A DNA stretch of 64,000 nt from Actinoallomurus spadix (GTDB lineage: Bacteria > Actinomycetota > Actinomycetes > Streptosporangiales > Streptosporangiaceae), in assembly GCF_024055725.1 (NCBI RefSeq), contig NZ_JAMXMX010000012.1:62001-126000 (forward strand). The letters are read 5' to 3'. Shown in pieces: positions 53,098-62,603 of the stretch. Positions within the stretch are counted from its first letter, which is position 1; each line of letters starts with the position of its first letter. The translations under genes and the position numbers were made by a program. The notes under the pieces were generated by a model that did not search any database, was not told where the DNA came from, and saw nothing but the letters and a program-made list of their open reading frames with translations.

Positions 53098-54054
53098 ATG
53101 CGCGACCCCGGGGGCGGTCAGCCATCGTCGCTGCGCGCCGGGGATCGAGTCGCCGTCGTCGCCCCCAGCGGTCCGGTCGATTCCGGCCGCCTCGATCGCG
53201 GCGCCACGGTGCTGCGGAGCCTCGGCCTCGAGGTGACGTTCGGGCGGCACGTCCTCGACGTCGCTCCCGGGCTGCCCCACCTCGCCGGCGCCGACGCCGA
53301 CCGCGCGGCCGACCTGCAGGCGGCCTGGTGCGACCCGGAGATCGCGGCCGTCCTGTGCGCTCGTGGCGGATACGGCGCCGCGCGGGTCCTCGACCACCTC
53401 GACTGGGCCGCGCTCGGCCGCGCGACGCCGAAGCCGCTGCACGGATCCAGCGACATCACCGCCCTGCACGTGGCGTTCGGCCGGCGGCTCGGGGTGACCA
53501 CCTCGTTCGGGCCGATGGTCGCCTCCCTCATCGCCGACGGCGAGCCGGAGGCGCTCGACCACCTGCGGGCCGCGCTCTGCGGCCGGGGTGCTCCGGTCGC
53601 CGGCACGCACGCGCTGCGCGGAGGTCACGCGACCGCCCCCCTGACCGGGGGGAACCTCTCACTCCTGACCTCCCTGCTGGCCACGCCGTACGCCCCGGAG
53701 CCGGCCACCGGCCGCATCGCGTTCCTCGAGGACGTCGGCGAGGCGCCTTACCGCGTCGACCGCATGCTCACCCAGCTCCGCCAGGCGGGCTGGTTCGACG
53801 GTGTCGCCGGGATCGTGCTCGGGACCTGGACCGGCTGCGGTGACCTCGACGCGGTGTTCGCCGACCGCCTGGTCCCGCTCGGCGTGCCGATCCTCGCGGG
53901 GGTGCCCGTCGGGCACGGCCCCCGGCAGCTGACCATCCGGCTGGGCGCTCCGGTCCTGCTCGACGCGGGCGCGCTCGTACTTCACCCGGGCGTGCCGGAC
54001 GCCCGGGGGTGGCGGTCCGGGCTCCCGGGCGCCTTCGCGGGGGAGACACCATGA
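53098..54054 (+). CDS. S66-family LD-carboxypeptidase
   Basis: A 318-residue S66 (LdcA/MccF) peptidase. The nucleophile Ser is in HGSSDITALH (GxSD form), with Glu in FLEDVGEAPYRVDRML and His in GVPVGHGP completing the triad. LdcA trims murein tetrapeptides; MccF cleaves microcin C-like nucleotides and gives immunity. Lack of a signal peptide fits either. AAGGAGGGG ribosome binding site. The stop overlaps the next ATG by four bases. Confidence 0.92.
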   Translation: MRDPGGGQPSSLRAGDRVAVVAPSGPVDSGRLDRGATVLRSLGLEVTFGRHVLDVAPGLPHLAGADADRAADLQAAWCDPEIAAVLCARGGYGAARVLDHLDWAALGRATPKPLHGSSDITALHVAFGRRLGVTTSFGPMVASLIADGEPEALDHLRAALCGRGAPVAGTHALRGGHATAPLTGGNLSLLTSLLATPYAPEPATGRIAFLEDVGEAPYRVDRMLTQLRQAGWFDGVAGIVLGTWTGCGDLDAVFADRLVPLGVPILAGVPVGHGPRQLTIRLGAPVLLDAGALVLHPGVPDARGWRSGLPGAFAGETP

Positions 54055-54914
54055 CGACCTTCGAACGCCGGGACCACCGGCCCGCCCCGGCCGGCGGTGA
54101 CGACCGTGCCCTCGACTCGCTCGTCGTGCTGGTCGCCGAGAGCCACGGCTACGGCTGCCGCCCCGTCCAGAACGACGCGATGCTCCTGGACGGCCCGCAG
54201 CGCCTCCACATCGGCATGCGCAACCTGCGCCAGCTCGCTCGCCAGGTGCCGCGCGACGACTGGCCCGCGCTGGTCGCCGACCACGTCGGCACGATCATCA
54301 CCGCGATCGAGGAGCCGCTCGACCTGCGCGACTTCCCGCTGGTGCGCGGGCTGCTGCGGGCCCGCGTCTATCCGGCCGAGGCCCGCACGGGCCGCCTCAT
54401 CTGCCGGCCGTTCGCGCCCGGGCTCATCGAGGCGATCGTCGCCGACACCCCCACGACCGTGCGCACGATCGTCACCGACGACGCCATGACGTGGCCGGTG
54501 ACGGCCGACGAGCTGTTCGCGGTCGGCCGTGAGGGCGTGCGCGCCGACGGCCCGCTGGAGTGCGACGTCATCGACGACACCGGCATCCGCGTCCTGGAGG
54601 GGCAGACGTTCTACGCCGCGACGCATCTGCTCTGGCTGGACGCCTACCTCGACCCCGGGCCGTACGGCGCGCTGGCCGTCGCCCCCACCCGGAGCGCGAT
54701 CGCCGCCTGCGCCATCCGCAAGAACACCGCGCTGATCACGGCCGAGCGCCTGCACGCCTTCGCCAGGAACGCCTACGACGAGGGCCCCGGCTCGCTCACG
54801 CCGGAGCTGTTCTGGAGCCGGAACGGCACGCTCACCCTCCTGGAGACCCGCATGATCGGCGGCCGCCTCGTGCTGCCCGCCGACTTCACGCGGTTCCTCG
54901 ACAGCCTGCCCTGA
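54051..54914 (+). CDS. DUF1444-like hypothetical protein
   Basis: A 287-residue cytoplasmic protein. Segments RLHIGMRNLRQLARQVP and GTIITAIEEP, and IRKNTALITAERLHAF resemble DUF1444/YtpQ-type proteins of unknown function; the assignment is tentative. It is translationally coupled to the S66 peptidase, so the two probably serve one process. Followed by a convergent GH15 gene. Confidence 0.65.
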   Translation: MTTFERRDHRPAPAGGDDRALDSLVVLVAESHGYGCRPVQNDAMLLDGPQRLHIGMRNLRQLARQVPRDDWPALVADHVGTIITAIEEPLDLRDFPLVRGLLRARVYPAEARTGRLICRPFAPGLIEAIVADTPTTVRTIVTDDAMTWPVTADELFAVGREGVRADGPLECDVIDDTGIRVLEGQTFYAATHLLWLDAYLDPGPYGALAVAPTRSAIAACAIRKNTALITAERLHAFARNAYDEGPGSLTPELFWSRNGTLTLLETRMIGGRLVLPADFTRFLDSLP

Positions 54915-54964
54915 CCCGGCCGCCGTCCCGGCCCGATCCACGTTCCGACACGGGCGGCCGGAGG

Positions 54965-56767
54965 TCAGGAGGCAGCGCGGGCGCGGCGGACGCCGTCGTG
55001 GCCGTCGAGGTCGTAGGCGGTGAGGACGAGCGGCACGTGGCTGAACGCCTGCGGGAAGTTGCCGACCTGACGGCGCAGCCGCGGGTCGTACTCCTCGGCC
55101 AGCAGGCCGACGTCGTTGCGCAGGTCCAGCAGCCGCTCGAACAGCTCGCGGGCCTCGCCGGCCCGGCCGATCTGCCGCAGCGCCCCGGCCAGCCAGAAGC
55201 TGCAGGCCAGGAACGCGCCCTCACGGCCGGGCAGCCCGTCGACCCCCTGGTCCTGCTCGCCGGTCTCGTACCGCTGGACGAAGCCGTCGACGGTGAGCTC
55301 CCGCTGGATCGCCTCGACCGTGCCGACGACGCGCGGGTCGTCGGGAGGCAGGAAGCCGACGCGGGGGATGAGCAGCAGGGCGGCGTCGAGCTCCTTGGAA
55401 CCGTACGACTGGGTGAACGTGCCCCGGTCGGAGTCGAACCCCTTGGCGCACACCTCGCGGTGGATCTCGTCGCGCAGCGCCCGCCACTTGTCGAGCGGGC
55501 CCTGCCGGTCGAACGTCTCGATCATGCGGACGGCGCGGTCGACCGCCACCCACGTCATGACCTTCGAGTGCACGAAGTGCCGCCGGGGACCGCGGACCTC
55601 CCAGAGCCCCTCGTCCGGGTCGTTCCAGTGCCCCTCGAGGAACTCGGTCAGCGCGCGCTGCAGCGACCAGGCGTGCCGCTCGGGCTGGATGCCGGTGTTC
55701 AGCGCGAGGTACAGCGAGTCGGCGACCTCGCCGAAGACGTCGAGTTGCAGCTGCGTGGACGCGGAGTTGCCGACGCGGACCGGCCGGGAGTCCTCATACC
55801 CGGGCAGCCAGGGCAGTTCGTACTCCGCGAGCCGGCGCTCGCCCGCGACGCCGTACATGATCTGCAGGTCCTGAGGGGTGCCGGCCACGGCGCGCATCAG
55901 CCAGGCCCGCCAGGCCTTGGCCTCGTCGCGGTAGCCGCTGCGCAGCAGGGCCTCCAGGGTCATCGTCGCGTCGCGCAGCCAGCAGAAGCGGTAGTCCCAG
56001 TTGCGCACGCCGCCGACGTCCTCGGGCAGCGAGGTGGTCGCGGCGGCGACGATGCCGCCGGTGGGCTCGTACGTCATCGCCTTCAGCGTGGCCAGCGAGC
56101 GGACGACCGCGTCGCGGTACCGGCCGTCGTAGGTGCACTGCCGGGCCCAGCCGGTCCAGAAGCGCTCCGTGCCGTCGAGCGCGTCGTACGGGTCGACGTC
56201 ACGCGGCGTGGGCAGGTGGGAGGGGTGCCAGGTGCAGACGAACGGCAGCGAGTCGCCCTCGCACACCACGAACGTCGCGCGGTGCGCGAAGTCGCGGCCC
56301 TCCAGCTCGATCGGGCTGCGCAGCCACACCGAGTCGGGCCCGGCGGTGGCGGTGAGGTGGTCGCCGATGCGGCGCATCCAGGGGACGACCCGCCCGTAGT
56401 CGAACCGGAGCCGCAGATCGAGGCGCATGGGCACCCGGCCGGACACGCCCTCGATGATGCGGACGACGTCGGCCGCGTCGCCGCGCTCGGGCATGAAGTC
56501 GATGACCCGGACGGTGCCGTCCGGGGTGTCCCACTCGGTCTCCAGGATCAGCGTGTCGCCGCGGTAGCGGCGGCGCGTCGCCCGGCCGCCGGAGACGGGC
56601 GCGATCTGCCAGCGGCCGTTGTCGGGCGTCCCGAGCAGGCCGGCGAAGCAGGCGGGGGAGTCGAACCGGGGCAGGCACAGCCAGTCGATGGAGCCGTCCA
56701 GGCCGACGAGCGCGCAGCTGAACAGGTCGCCGATGAGCGCGTAATCCTCGATGCGTCCGGGCACCAT
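54965..56767 (-). CDS. glycoside hydrolase family 15 (trehalase/glucoamylase-like)
   Basis: A 600-residue GH15 protein of the mycobacterial trehalase type. The N-terminal beta-sandwich starts IEDYALIGDLFSCALVGLDGSIDWLCLPRFDSPACFAGLLG. The (alpha/alpha)6 barrel has VRNWDYRFCWLRDAT and the catalytic Glu region GLLAEEYDP, with the conserved GNFPQAFSH. It hydrolyses alpha-glucosidic bonds, with trehalose the likely substrate. No signal peptide, so cytoplasmic. GAGGGG sits six bases before the ATG; a longer upstream frame is not needed. Confidence 0.92.
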   Translation of the reverse strand: MVPGRIEDYALIGDLFSCALVGLDGSIDWLCLPRFDSPACFAGLLGTPDNGRWQIAPVSGGRATRRRYRGDTLILETEWDTPDGTVRVIDFMPERGDAADVVRIIEGVSGRVPMRLDLRLRFDYGRVVPWMRRIGDHLTATAGPDSVWLRSPIELEGRDFAHRATFVVCEGDSLPFVCTWHPSHLPTPRDVDPYDALDGTERFWTGWARQCTYDGRYRDAVVRSLATLKAMTYEPTGGIVAAATTSLPEDVGGVRNWDYRFCWLRDATMTLEALLRSGYRDEAKAWRAWLMRAVAGTPQDLQIMYGVAGERRLAEYELPWLPGYEDSRPVRVGNSASTQLQLDVFGEVADSLYLALNTGIQPERHAWSLQRALTEFLEGHWNDPDEGLWEVRGPRRHFVHSKVMTWVAVDRAVRMIETFDRQGPLDKWRALRDEIHREVCAKGFDSDRGTFTQSYGSKELDAALLLIPRVGFLPPDDPRVVGTVEAIQRELTVDGFVQRYETGEQDQGVDGLPGREGAFLACSFWLAGALRQIGRAGEARELFERLLDLRNDVGLLAEEYDPRLRRQVGNFPQAFSHVPLVLTAYDLDGHDGVRRARAAS

Positions 56768-56917
56768 CGTCCCCTCATGTCGCGGATCCCCGTCGTACCG
56801 TAGCGCGGCACGGGCCCGGCGGGACCACAAGGCCGGTACCACGTGGTTGTTTATCGCCTGATCGGCCGGTTACGTCTCCCCCGTTCCTCGCGGCGGTGCG
56901 CGGACCAAGGAGATGAC

Positions 56918-58462
56918 ATGCACGAGACCGGTGACGCGGCGGCCCCGCCGGGCGTCGTCCGCAGCCTGGTACCCGCCCGGATCGACCGGCTGCCCTGGTC
57001 GCGGTTCCACACCCGGATGATCGTCGCGCTCGGCGTCGCCTGGGTGCTGGACGGGCTGGAGATCCAGATCGCGAGCATTGTCGGGCCGGTCCTGCAGCAT
57101 CACGGCACGCTCGGGCTGAGTTCCCGGGCCGTCGGGTTCGCCGCGACGGTCTACCTGCTCGGTGAGGTGGCGGGCGCGCTGATCTTCGGCCGGCTGTCCG
57201 ACAGGCTCGGCCGCCGCAAGCTGTTCATCGCCACGCTCGGGCTGTACCTGGCCGCGAACGCCCTCACCGCCCTGTCGTTCAACTACGGCATCTTCCTGCT
57301 GTTCCGGTTCATCGCGGGGATGGGGATCGGCGGGGAGTACGCCGCGATCCACTCGGCGATCGACGAGCTGATCCCCGCGCGGTACCGGGGGCGGGTGGAC
57401 CTGGCCGTCAGCGGCACGTACTGGTTCGGCGCGATCCTCGCGTCCCTGGGGGAGTACGTCCTGCTGAACCCGCAGCTGCTGCCCCAGAACCTCGGCTGGC
57501 GGATCGGCTTCTTCATCGGACCGGTGATCGGCGTCGGGATCTGGACACTGCGCAGGACGCTGCCGGAGAGCCCCCGCTGGCAGCTCATGCACGGGCGCGC
57601 CGAAGAGGCGGAGGAGACGGTCGCGCGGATCGAGCGCGAGGTGGCGGCGACGGGCCACCGGCTGCCGCCCGTGGACGAGAGCCGGTACCTCGACGTCCAC
57701 CCGCACAAGTCCGTGTCGTTCCTGACCGTCGGGCGCACGCTGTTCCGGGAGTACCCGTCGCGGTCGCTGCTCGGTGCCACGCTGATGATCAGCCAGTCGT
57801 TCCTCTACAACGCGATCTTCTTCACGTACGGCCTGGTGCTCAGCCACTTCTACGGGGTGGCCGACCACGACGTGCCGAAGTACTTCTTCGCCTTCGCGGC
57901 CGGGAACCTGCTCGGGCCGCTGGTGCTGGGGCCGCTGTTCGACACGGTCGGCCGCAAGCGCATGATCGCCGGGACGTACCTGTTCTCCGGCACGTTGCTG
58001 GCGGTCAGCGGCTACCTGTTCAAGCTCGGCGAGCTGTCCGCCCTGACCCAGACGATCCTGTGGTCGGTGATCTTCTTCGTCGCGTCGGCGGCGGCGAGCT
58101 CCGGCTACCTGACCGTCAGCGAGATCTTCCCGCTGGAGCTGCGCGCCCAGGCGATCGCGCTCTTCTTCGCGGTCGCCCAGGTGTTCGGCGCCCTCGGCCC
58201 GACGATCTTCGGCGCGCTGATCGGCGACAAGGGCCACCCGGACCCCGGCCGGCTGTTCATCGCCTACCTGATCGCGGCGGGGATCATGCTCGTCGCCGGG
58301 GTGGTGGAGGCGGTCTACGGGGTCAAGGCCGAGCGGGCGTCGCTGGAGGACGTCGCGACGCCGCTGTCGGCGGCGCGCCGGGTCACCGAGCAGGTCGGCC
58401 GGCGGCTCGACCCTGGCGCGGGGCCGACCGGCCCGGGGCCCGCCGGAGCGGGGACGGCCTGA
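56918..58462 (+). CDS. MFS sugar/metabolite transporter
   Basis: A 514-residue 12-helix MFS protein of the sugar porter/SV2-like group. GRLSDRLGRRK is the loop 2-3 motif, RFIAGMGIGGEYAAIHSAIDELIP the helix 4 motif, and PESPRWQLMHGR marks the central loop. Ligand unknown. AAGGAGATGAC ribosome binding site. Its 3' end runs into a 15-nt tandem repeat that includes its stop codon. Confidence 0.92.
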   Translation: MHETGDAAAPPGVVRSLVPARIDRLPWSRFHTRMIVALGVAWVLDGLEIQIASIVGPVLQHHGTLGLSSRAVGFAATVYLLGEVAGALIFGRLSDRLGRRKLFIATLGLYLAANALTALSFNYGIFLLFRFIAGMGIGGEYAAIHSAIDELIPARYRGRVDLAVSGTYWFGAILASLGEYVLLNPQLLPQNLGWRIGFFIGPVIGVGIWTLRRTLPESPRWQLMHGRAEEAEETVARIEREVAATGHRLPPVDESRYLDVHPHKSVSFLTVGRTLFREYPSRSLLGATLMISQSFLYNAIFFTYGLVLSHFYGVADHDVPKYFFAFAAGNLLGPLVLGPLFDTVGRKRMIAGTYLFSGTLLAVSGYLFKLGELSALTQTILWSVIFFVASAAASSGYLTVSEIFPLELRAQAIALFFAVAQVFGALGPTIFGALIGDKGHPDPGRLFIAYLIAAGIMLVAGVVEAVYGVKAERASLEDVATPLSAARRVTEQVGRRLDPGAGPTGPGPAGAGTA

Positions 58463-58505
58463 GCGGGGACGGCTTGAGCGGGGATGGCCTGAGCGGGGAC
58501 GGCCT
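58446..58505. repeat. 15-nt tandem repeat, four copies
   Basis: GAGCGGGGACGGCCT with two base changes, covering the last codons and stop of the MFS gene. It ends nine bases before the convergent yczE-like stop. Confidence 0.95.
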
Positions 58506-58513
58506 GAGCCCGG

Positions 58514-59179
58514 TCAGGCGGCGTCGCCGCATTCGGCGGGCACCGCCGGGACGGGGAGGGCTCCCTCCTGGTCGTCCGGCCGCCCGGGCGTCTCCGCGCG
58601 CGGCGCCGTCTTGATCTCCAGCCTCGGGATGAAGACGTGGGTCAGCGGGCCGATCGTGACCGCGTAGAGGAGCGTGCCGAGGCCGACGGTGCCGCCCAGC
58701 AGCCAGCCCGCGGCGAGCACCGTCAGCTCGATGCCGGTGCGGACGACGCGGATCGAGTGACCGCGGGCGGCCAGGCCGGTGGTCAGACCGTCGCGGGGGC
58801 CCGGCCCCAGCCCGGCCCCGATGTAGCACCCGGTGGCGAACCCGCCGACGAGGATCGCCGCGACGAGGTAGCCCCACTGCACGGCGACCGTATGGGGGTG
58901 GGGGAGCGCCCAGAGGAAGAGGTCGGCGAACGCGCCGACGAGGAGCGCGTTGCTGATCGTCCCGATGCCGGGCCGCTGGCGGAGCGGGATCCACAGAGCC
59001 ATCACGGCGACGGCCGCGATGATGATCCAGGTGCCGATCGACAGGCCGGTCTGGCGGGCGAGTCCCTGGTGGAGGACGTCCCACGGGTCGTTGCCGAGCC
59101 TTGAGGCCACCTGGAGGGCGATCCCAAGCCCATAGAGGGCCAATCCAACGTACAACTGGGCCAATCGGCGGGCGATCAA
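58514..59179 (-). CDS. YczE-family membrane protein
   Basis: A 221-residue protein with five or six helices, typical of YczE/YitT-like proteins: GLGIALQVASRLGNDPWDVLHQGLA, GTISNALLVGAFADLFLW and GAGLGPGPRDGLTTGLA. The function is unknown. It is divergent from a MocR regulator, the pairing known for yczE/yczR, which supports both calls. Start at ATG (MIARRLAQLY). Confidence 0.85.
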   Translation of the reverse strand: MIARRLAQLYVGLALYGLGIALQVASRLGNDPWDVLHQGLARQTGLSIGTWIIIAAVAVMALWIPLRQRPGIGTISNALLVGAFADLFLWALPHPHTVAVQWGYLVAAILVGGFATGCYIGAGLGPGPRDGLTTGLAARGHSIRVVRTGIELTVLAAGWLLGGTVGLGTLLYAVTIGPLTHVFIPRLEIKTAPRAETPGRPDDQEGALPVPAVPAECGDAA

Positions 59180-59267
59180 CGGTCTCCTCCGCTCCTGCGT
59201 GACTCCTGAGGCCGGATGGCGGCTGATCGATGCCCGCGCCGGTCTCTCCGCGGATCATTCACCCATG

Positions 59268-59307
59268 AAGTGGCTTGCGACTTAATGGCCAATCAGGAAA
59301 AGTGGCC
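59268..59307. promoter_or_regulatory. three direct repeats, 16-bp phase, candidate MocR operator
   Basis: AAGTGGC, AATGGCC and AAGTGGCC start exactly 16 bp apart, ending just before the ATG of the MocR gene. Similar TGGCCAAT and GGGCCAAT lie at the yczE start. Confidence 0.65.
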
Positions 59308-59309
59308 AT

Positions 59310-60728
59310 ATGACCTCCCGGATGATCAACGCCGCGAGCCTCGCCCGGTTGCTCGGCGGCACCCCGGAGGGCAGGCCCCTGTACGCGGTGCTGGCCCGGG
59401 ACCTGCGGAGCCTCGTCCTCGACGGCCGTCTTCCCCTGCGCACGCGGCTGCCCGCCGAACGCGACCTCGCGGCCGCGCTGGGGGTGAGCCGGACCACGGT
59501 GACCGCCGCGTACGACGCCCTGCGCGCCGAGGGGTACGTCGAGAGCCGCCAGGGAGCGGGCAGCTGGACCGCGCTGCCGGCCGGCAGCCCGAAGGCGGCC
59601 CGTCACGAGCCCGCAGGGGACCGCTCGCTCATCGACCTGGCCCGCGTCGCGCCGCCCGCCCCCCGGGGCTTCGAGGACGACGTCGCCGCCGCCGTGGCCG
59701 ACCTCCCGGCGTACGCCTGCGGGCCCGGCTACGAGCCGCTCGGTCTGTGGGCGCTGCGCGAGGCCGTCGCCGCGCGCTACGGCGCGCGCGGTGTGCCGAC
59801 GCTGCCCGAGCAGATTCTCATCACGACCGGGGCGCAGCACGGGCTGTGGCTGGTCCTCCAGGCGCTCGTCCATCCGGGCGATCCCGTGCTCGTCGAGTCG
59901 CCGACGTACCCGCACGCCCTCGACGCGCTGCGCCGGGCGGGAGCCCGCCTGGTGCCCGCGGGGGTCAACGCCGGCTGGGACGCCGAACTCATCACGAGCG
60001 GCCTGCGCCAGTCCGCCGCCCGCCTCGCGTACCTCATCCCGGACTTCCAGAATCCCACCGGCCTGCTGATGGACGACGAGGTGCGCGCCGCGCTGGTCGC
60101 CGCCGCGCGCGCCACCGGCACGTACGTCATCGGCGACGAGACCTTCACCGAACTCGCCGTGGACGACGTCACCCGGCCGCGTCCCCTCGCCGCCCACGAC
60201 ACCGACGGACGTGTGATCACCATCGGGTCGGCGTCGAAGGTGTTGTGGGGCGGTCTGCGCATCGGCTGGATCCGGGGCACGCAGGCGCTCGTCCGGAGGC
60301 TGGCCGAGGTCCGCGAGGCGGTCGACCTGGCCAGCCCGGTGTTCGAGCAGCTCATCGTGGCCCGGCTGCTCGGCCGCATGGGCGCGGTGACCGGCGAGCG
60401 GCGCGCGATGCTGCGAGAGCGCCGCGCGGTCCTCGTCGAGGCCCTGCGCCGCGAGTGCCCCGGCTGGACGTTCACCCTCCCGCCCGGGGGCCTGTCGCTG
60501 TGGGTCCGGCTGCAGGGGACGTCGAGCACCGCGCTCGCGGCCACCGCGGCCCGGTACGGCCTGCACGTCGTGCCCGGCACGGCCTTCGGCGTGGACGGTG
60601 TCCTGGACGACCACCTCCGCGTGCCCTACGTGCTCCCGCCGGAGGTGCTGCGCGACGCCGTCTCCCGGCTCGCCGCGGCCTCCCGGGAGGCCGCCCGCGC
60701 GCCGCGGCCCCCGATGGCCTTCGTCTAA
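59310..60728 (+). CDS. MocR-family regulator (YczR-like)
   Basis: A 472-residue GntR-HTH/aminotransferase fusion. HTH: GRLPLRTRLPAERDLAAALGVSRTTVTAAYDALRAEGY (about residues 38-75). Aminotransferase-like part has ITTGAQHGL, DFQNPTG and PLP Lys310 in GSASKVLWGGLRIG. It should bind PLP and control the divergent yczE-like gene. Start ATG adjoins the repeat array. The TAA overlaps the convergent hydrolase stop. Confidence 0.93.
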   Translation: MTSRMINAASLARLLGGTPEGRPLYAVLARDLRSLVLDGRLPLRTRLPAERDLAAALGVSRTTVTAAYDALRAEGYVESRQGAGSWTALPAGSPKAARHEPAGDRSLIDLARVAPPAPRGFEDDVAAAVADLPAYACGPGYEPLGLWALREAVAARYGARGVPTLPEQILITTGAQHGLWLVLQALVHPGDPVLVESPTYPHALDALRRAGARLVPAGVNAGWDAELITSGLRQSAARLAYLIPDFQNPTGLLMDDEVRAALVAAARATGTYVIGDETFTELAVDDVTRPRPLAAHDTDGRVITIGSASKVLWGGLRIGWIRGTQALVRRLAEVREAVDLASPVFEQLIVARLLGRMGAVTGERRAMLRERRAVLVEALRRECPGWTFTLPPGGLSLWVRLQGTSSTALAATAARYGLHVVPGTAFGVDGVLDDHLRVPYVLPPEVLRDAVSRLAAASREAARAPRPPMAFV

Positions 60729-61618
60729 GTCCTCGGCACCTGGTCGATGTGGTCCGCGATGAGCCCGGCGAACTCCTCCGGCCGGGTCAGGAGCCCCCAG
60801 TGCGACGCGGCGACGGGCCGTACGCGCAGGTGCTCGGTGAACGGGCGGGGCGCCTCGGCCACCAGCGCCGGCGTCGCGTACGCGTCGCGGGTCGGCACGA
60901 TCACCTGCGTCGGCACGGTCACCCGGAGGGGGACGCCGGCCCGGCGGGCGGTACGGCTCCGGCCGAGCATGTTCGCCCGGTAGAGGTTCAGCCCGGCCAC
61001 GGCATCCTGGAGAAGGGTGGGCGCGGGGTGCCCGCCGCCGCGCGGCACGCCTTCGGCCCGCTCCAGGAGGCGGCTCCACCGGGCGGCCAGCCCTCGCCGC
61101 CAGACGAGTTCCGGCACCACCGGGACCTGGAACGCCGCGAGGTACCAGGACCGCAGCAGCTGCCGGGCGACGGCCGGGACTCCGGAGAGCCGTCGCGGGC
61201 GCGTCCGGAACCAGTGCGAGGCGTGGTCCAGGCAGGGCCCCGAGATGGAGGTGAAGGAGGCGAACCGGCCGGGCATGGCCCGGACGGCCTCCCAGCACTG
61301 GATCGACCCCCAGTCGTGCCCGACCAGGTGCGCGGGCGCGCCGGGGGAGACGGCGTCGAGCACGGCACGCAGGTCGGCCATCAGGTGCTCGAAGCCGTAC
61401 GCCGCGCGCCCCGGCGGGCGCGAGGACGCGCCGGCGCCCCGCACGTCGTACGCCACGACGTGGAAGCGCTCCGCCAGCCGCGCGGCGACCGCGTCCCACA
61501 CGGCGTGGGTGTCCGGGTAGCCGTGCACGAGCAGCACGGTCGGCCCGGAGCCGCGCTCGTACACCGCCAGTTCGACTCCGTCGCCGTGAACCCGGCGGGT
61601 GCGCGTGTCGTCGGACAT
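60725..61618 (-). CDS. epoxide hydrolase-like alpha/beta-hydrolase
   Basis: A 297-residue hydrolase. HGYPDTHAVW gives the oxyanion loop; the nucleophile is Asp in GHDWGSIQCWE, as in epoxide hydrolases and haloalkane dehalogenases; His is in ASHWGLLTRPEEF. It probably opens small epoxides. Start MSDDTRTRR; a second start nine bases upstream is possible. Convergent with the MocR gene by four bases. Confidence 0.88.
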   Translation of the reverse strand: MSDDTRTRRVHGDGVELAVYERGSGPTVLLVHGYPDTHAVWDAVAARLAERFHVVAYDVRGAGASSRPPGRAAYGFEHLMADLRAVLDAVSPGAPAHLVGHDWGSIQCWEAVRAMPGRFASFTSISGPCLDHASHWFRTRPRRLSGVPAVARQLLRSWYLAAFQVPVVPELVWRRGLAARWSRLLERAEGVPRGGGHPAPTLLQDAVAGLNLYRANMLGRSRTARRAGVPLRVTVPTQVIVPTRDAYATPALVAEAPRPFTEHLRVRPVAASHWGLLTRPEEFAGLIADHIDQVPRT

Positions 61619-61640
61619 GACGCCCACGGTAGGGCCGGCG

Positions 61641-62450
61641 TCAGTCCTTGATCCGCTCGGCCCCCGTGTAGACGTTCATCGACCGCCCGCGCAGGAAGCC
61701 GACGAGGGTCATGCCGGCCTCCTCGGCGAGGTCGGCCGCGAGCGAGGACGGCGCGGACACCGCCGCCAGCGCCGGGATGCCCGCGAGCATCGCCTTCTGG
61801 GTCAGCTCGAACGACGCGCGGCCGCTGACCAGCAGCACGTGCCCGGTGAGCGGGAGCCGCCCGTCCTTCAGCGCCCAGCCGATCACCTTGTCGACCGCGT
61901 TGTGCCGTCCGACGTCCTCGCGGAGCGTGACCAGCGCGCCGCCCGCGTCGAAGAGCCCGGCCGCGTGCAGCCCGCCGGTCCGCTCGAAGACCCGCTGCGC
62001 CTCCCGCAGCGTGTCCGGCAGGGCGGCCAGGACCTCCGGGTCGAGGACGGTCGCGTCCGACCGGATGTCATGGCGTGCCCGCTGCCGGAGCGCGTCGATG
62101 CTCGTCTTCCCGCACACGCCGCAGGCGCTCGTCGTGTAGAAGGAACGCTCCACCGAGACCTCCGGCGGGTCCACGCCCGCGGCGAGGGCGACGTCGACGA
62201 CGTTGAACGTGTCGGTGTCGGCGCAGTAGCGCATCGCGGCGACGTCCTCCGGTGCCCGGATGACGCCCTCGGCGTACAGGAATCCGGTCACCAGATCGAA
62301 GTCGTTCCCGGGCGTCCGCATGGTGACCGACAGCGGGCGCCCGTCCAGGCGGATCTCGAGGGGCTCCTCGACGACGAGCGTGTCCGGCCTCACCCGGCGT
62401 CCCCGTTCGTCGATGTGCGCGATCCGCCGTCGTACGGTCACTCGGCCCAT
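61641..62450 (-). CDS. fdhD: FdhD, formate dehydrogenase sulfurtransferase
   Basis: A 269-residue FdhD. The CxxC sulfur-transfer motif is [23 protein letters not shown] and [18 protein letters not shown] are family hallmarks. It delivers sulfur to the molybdenum cofactor of formate dehydrogenase. It is divergent from the formate dehydrogenase gene, so the partner is adjacent. The start is MGRVTVRRR; a 28-codon extension upstream is unlikely. Confidence 0.97.
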   Translation of the reverse strand: MGRVTVRRRIAHIDERGRRVRPDTLVVEEPLEIRLDGRPLSVTMRTPGNDFDLVTGFLYAEGVIRAPEDVAAMRYCADTDTFNVVDVALAAGVDPPEVSVERSFYTTSACGVCGKTSIDALRQRARHDIRSDATVLDPEVLAALPDTLREAQRVFERTGGLHAAGLFDAGGALVTLREDVGRHNAVDKVIGWALKDGRLPLTGHVLLVSGRASFELTQKAMLAGIPALAAVSAPSSLAADLAEEAGMTLVGFLRGRSMNVYTGAERIKD

Positions 62451-62603
62451 GATCCGACCGTACCCGGGACCCCGGTAAAACGTTCCGAACGATCGGGCGG
62501 GCCCGACGCGTCGCCTGAGAAAACCGTGGGCCATGGTGTTATAAAGAGCGCGGAAAGGGAAGTGGAGGACGAGGCCGGAACCGAGAGGGGGCGGAGCGCA
62601 GCC

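Noticed and set aside
59259-61499. 746-codon minus-strand frame opposite the MocR gene
   Set aside because: It reads as low-complexity Arg/Gly/Ala sequence and lies opposite a MocR gene with clear motifs; it is a shadow frame.
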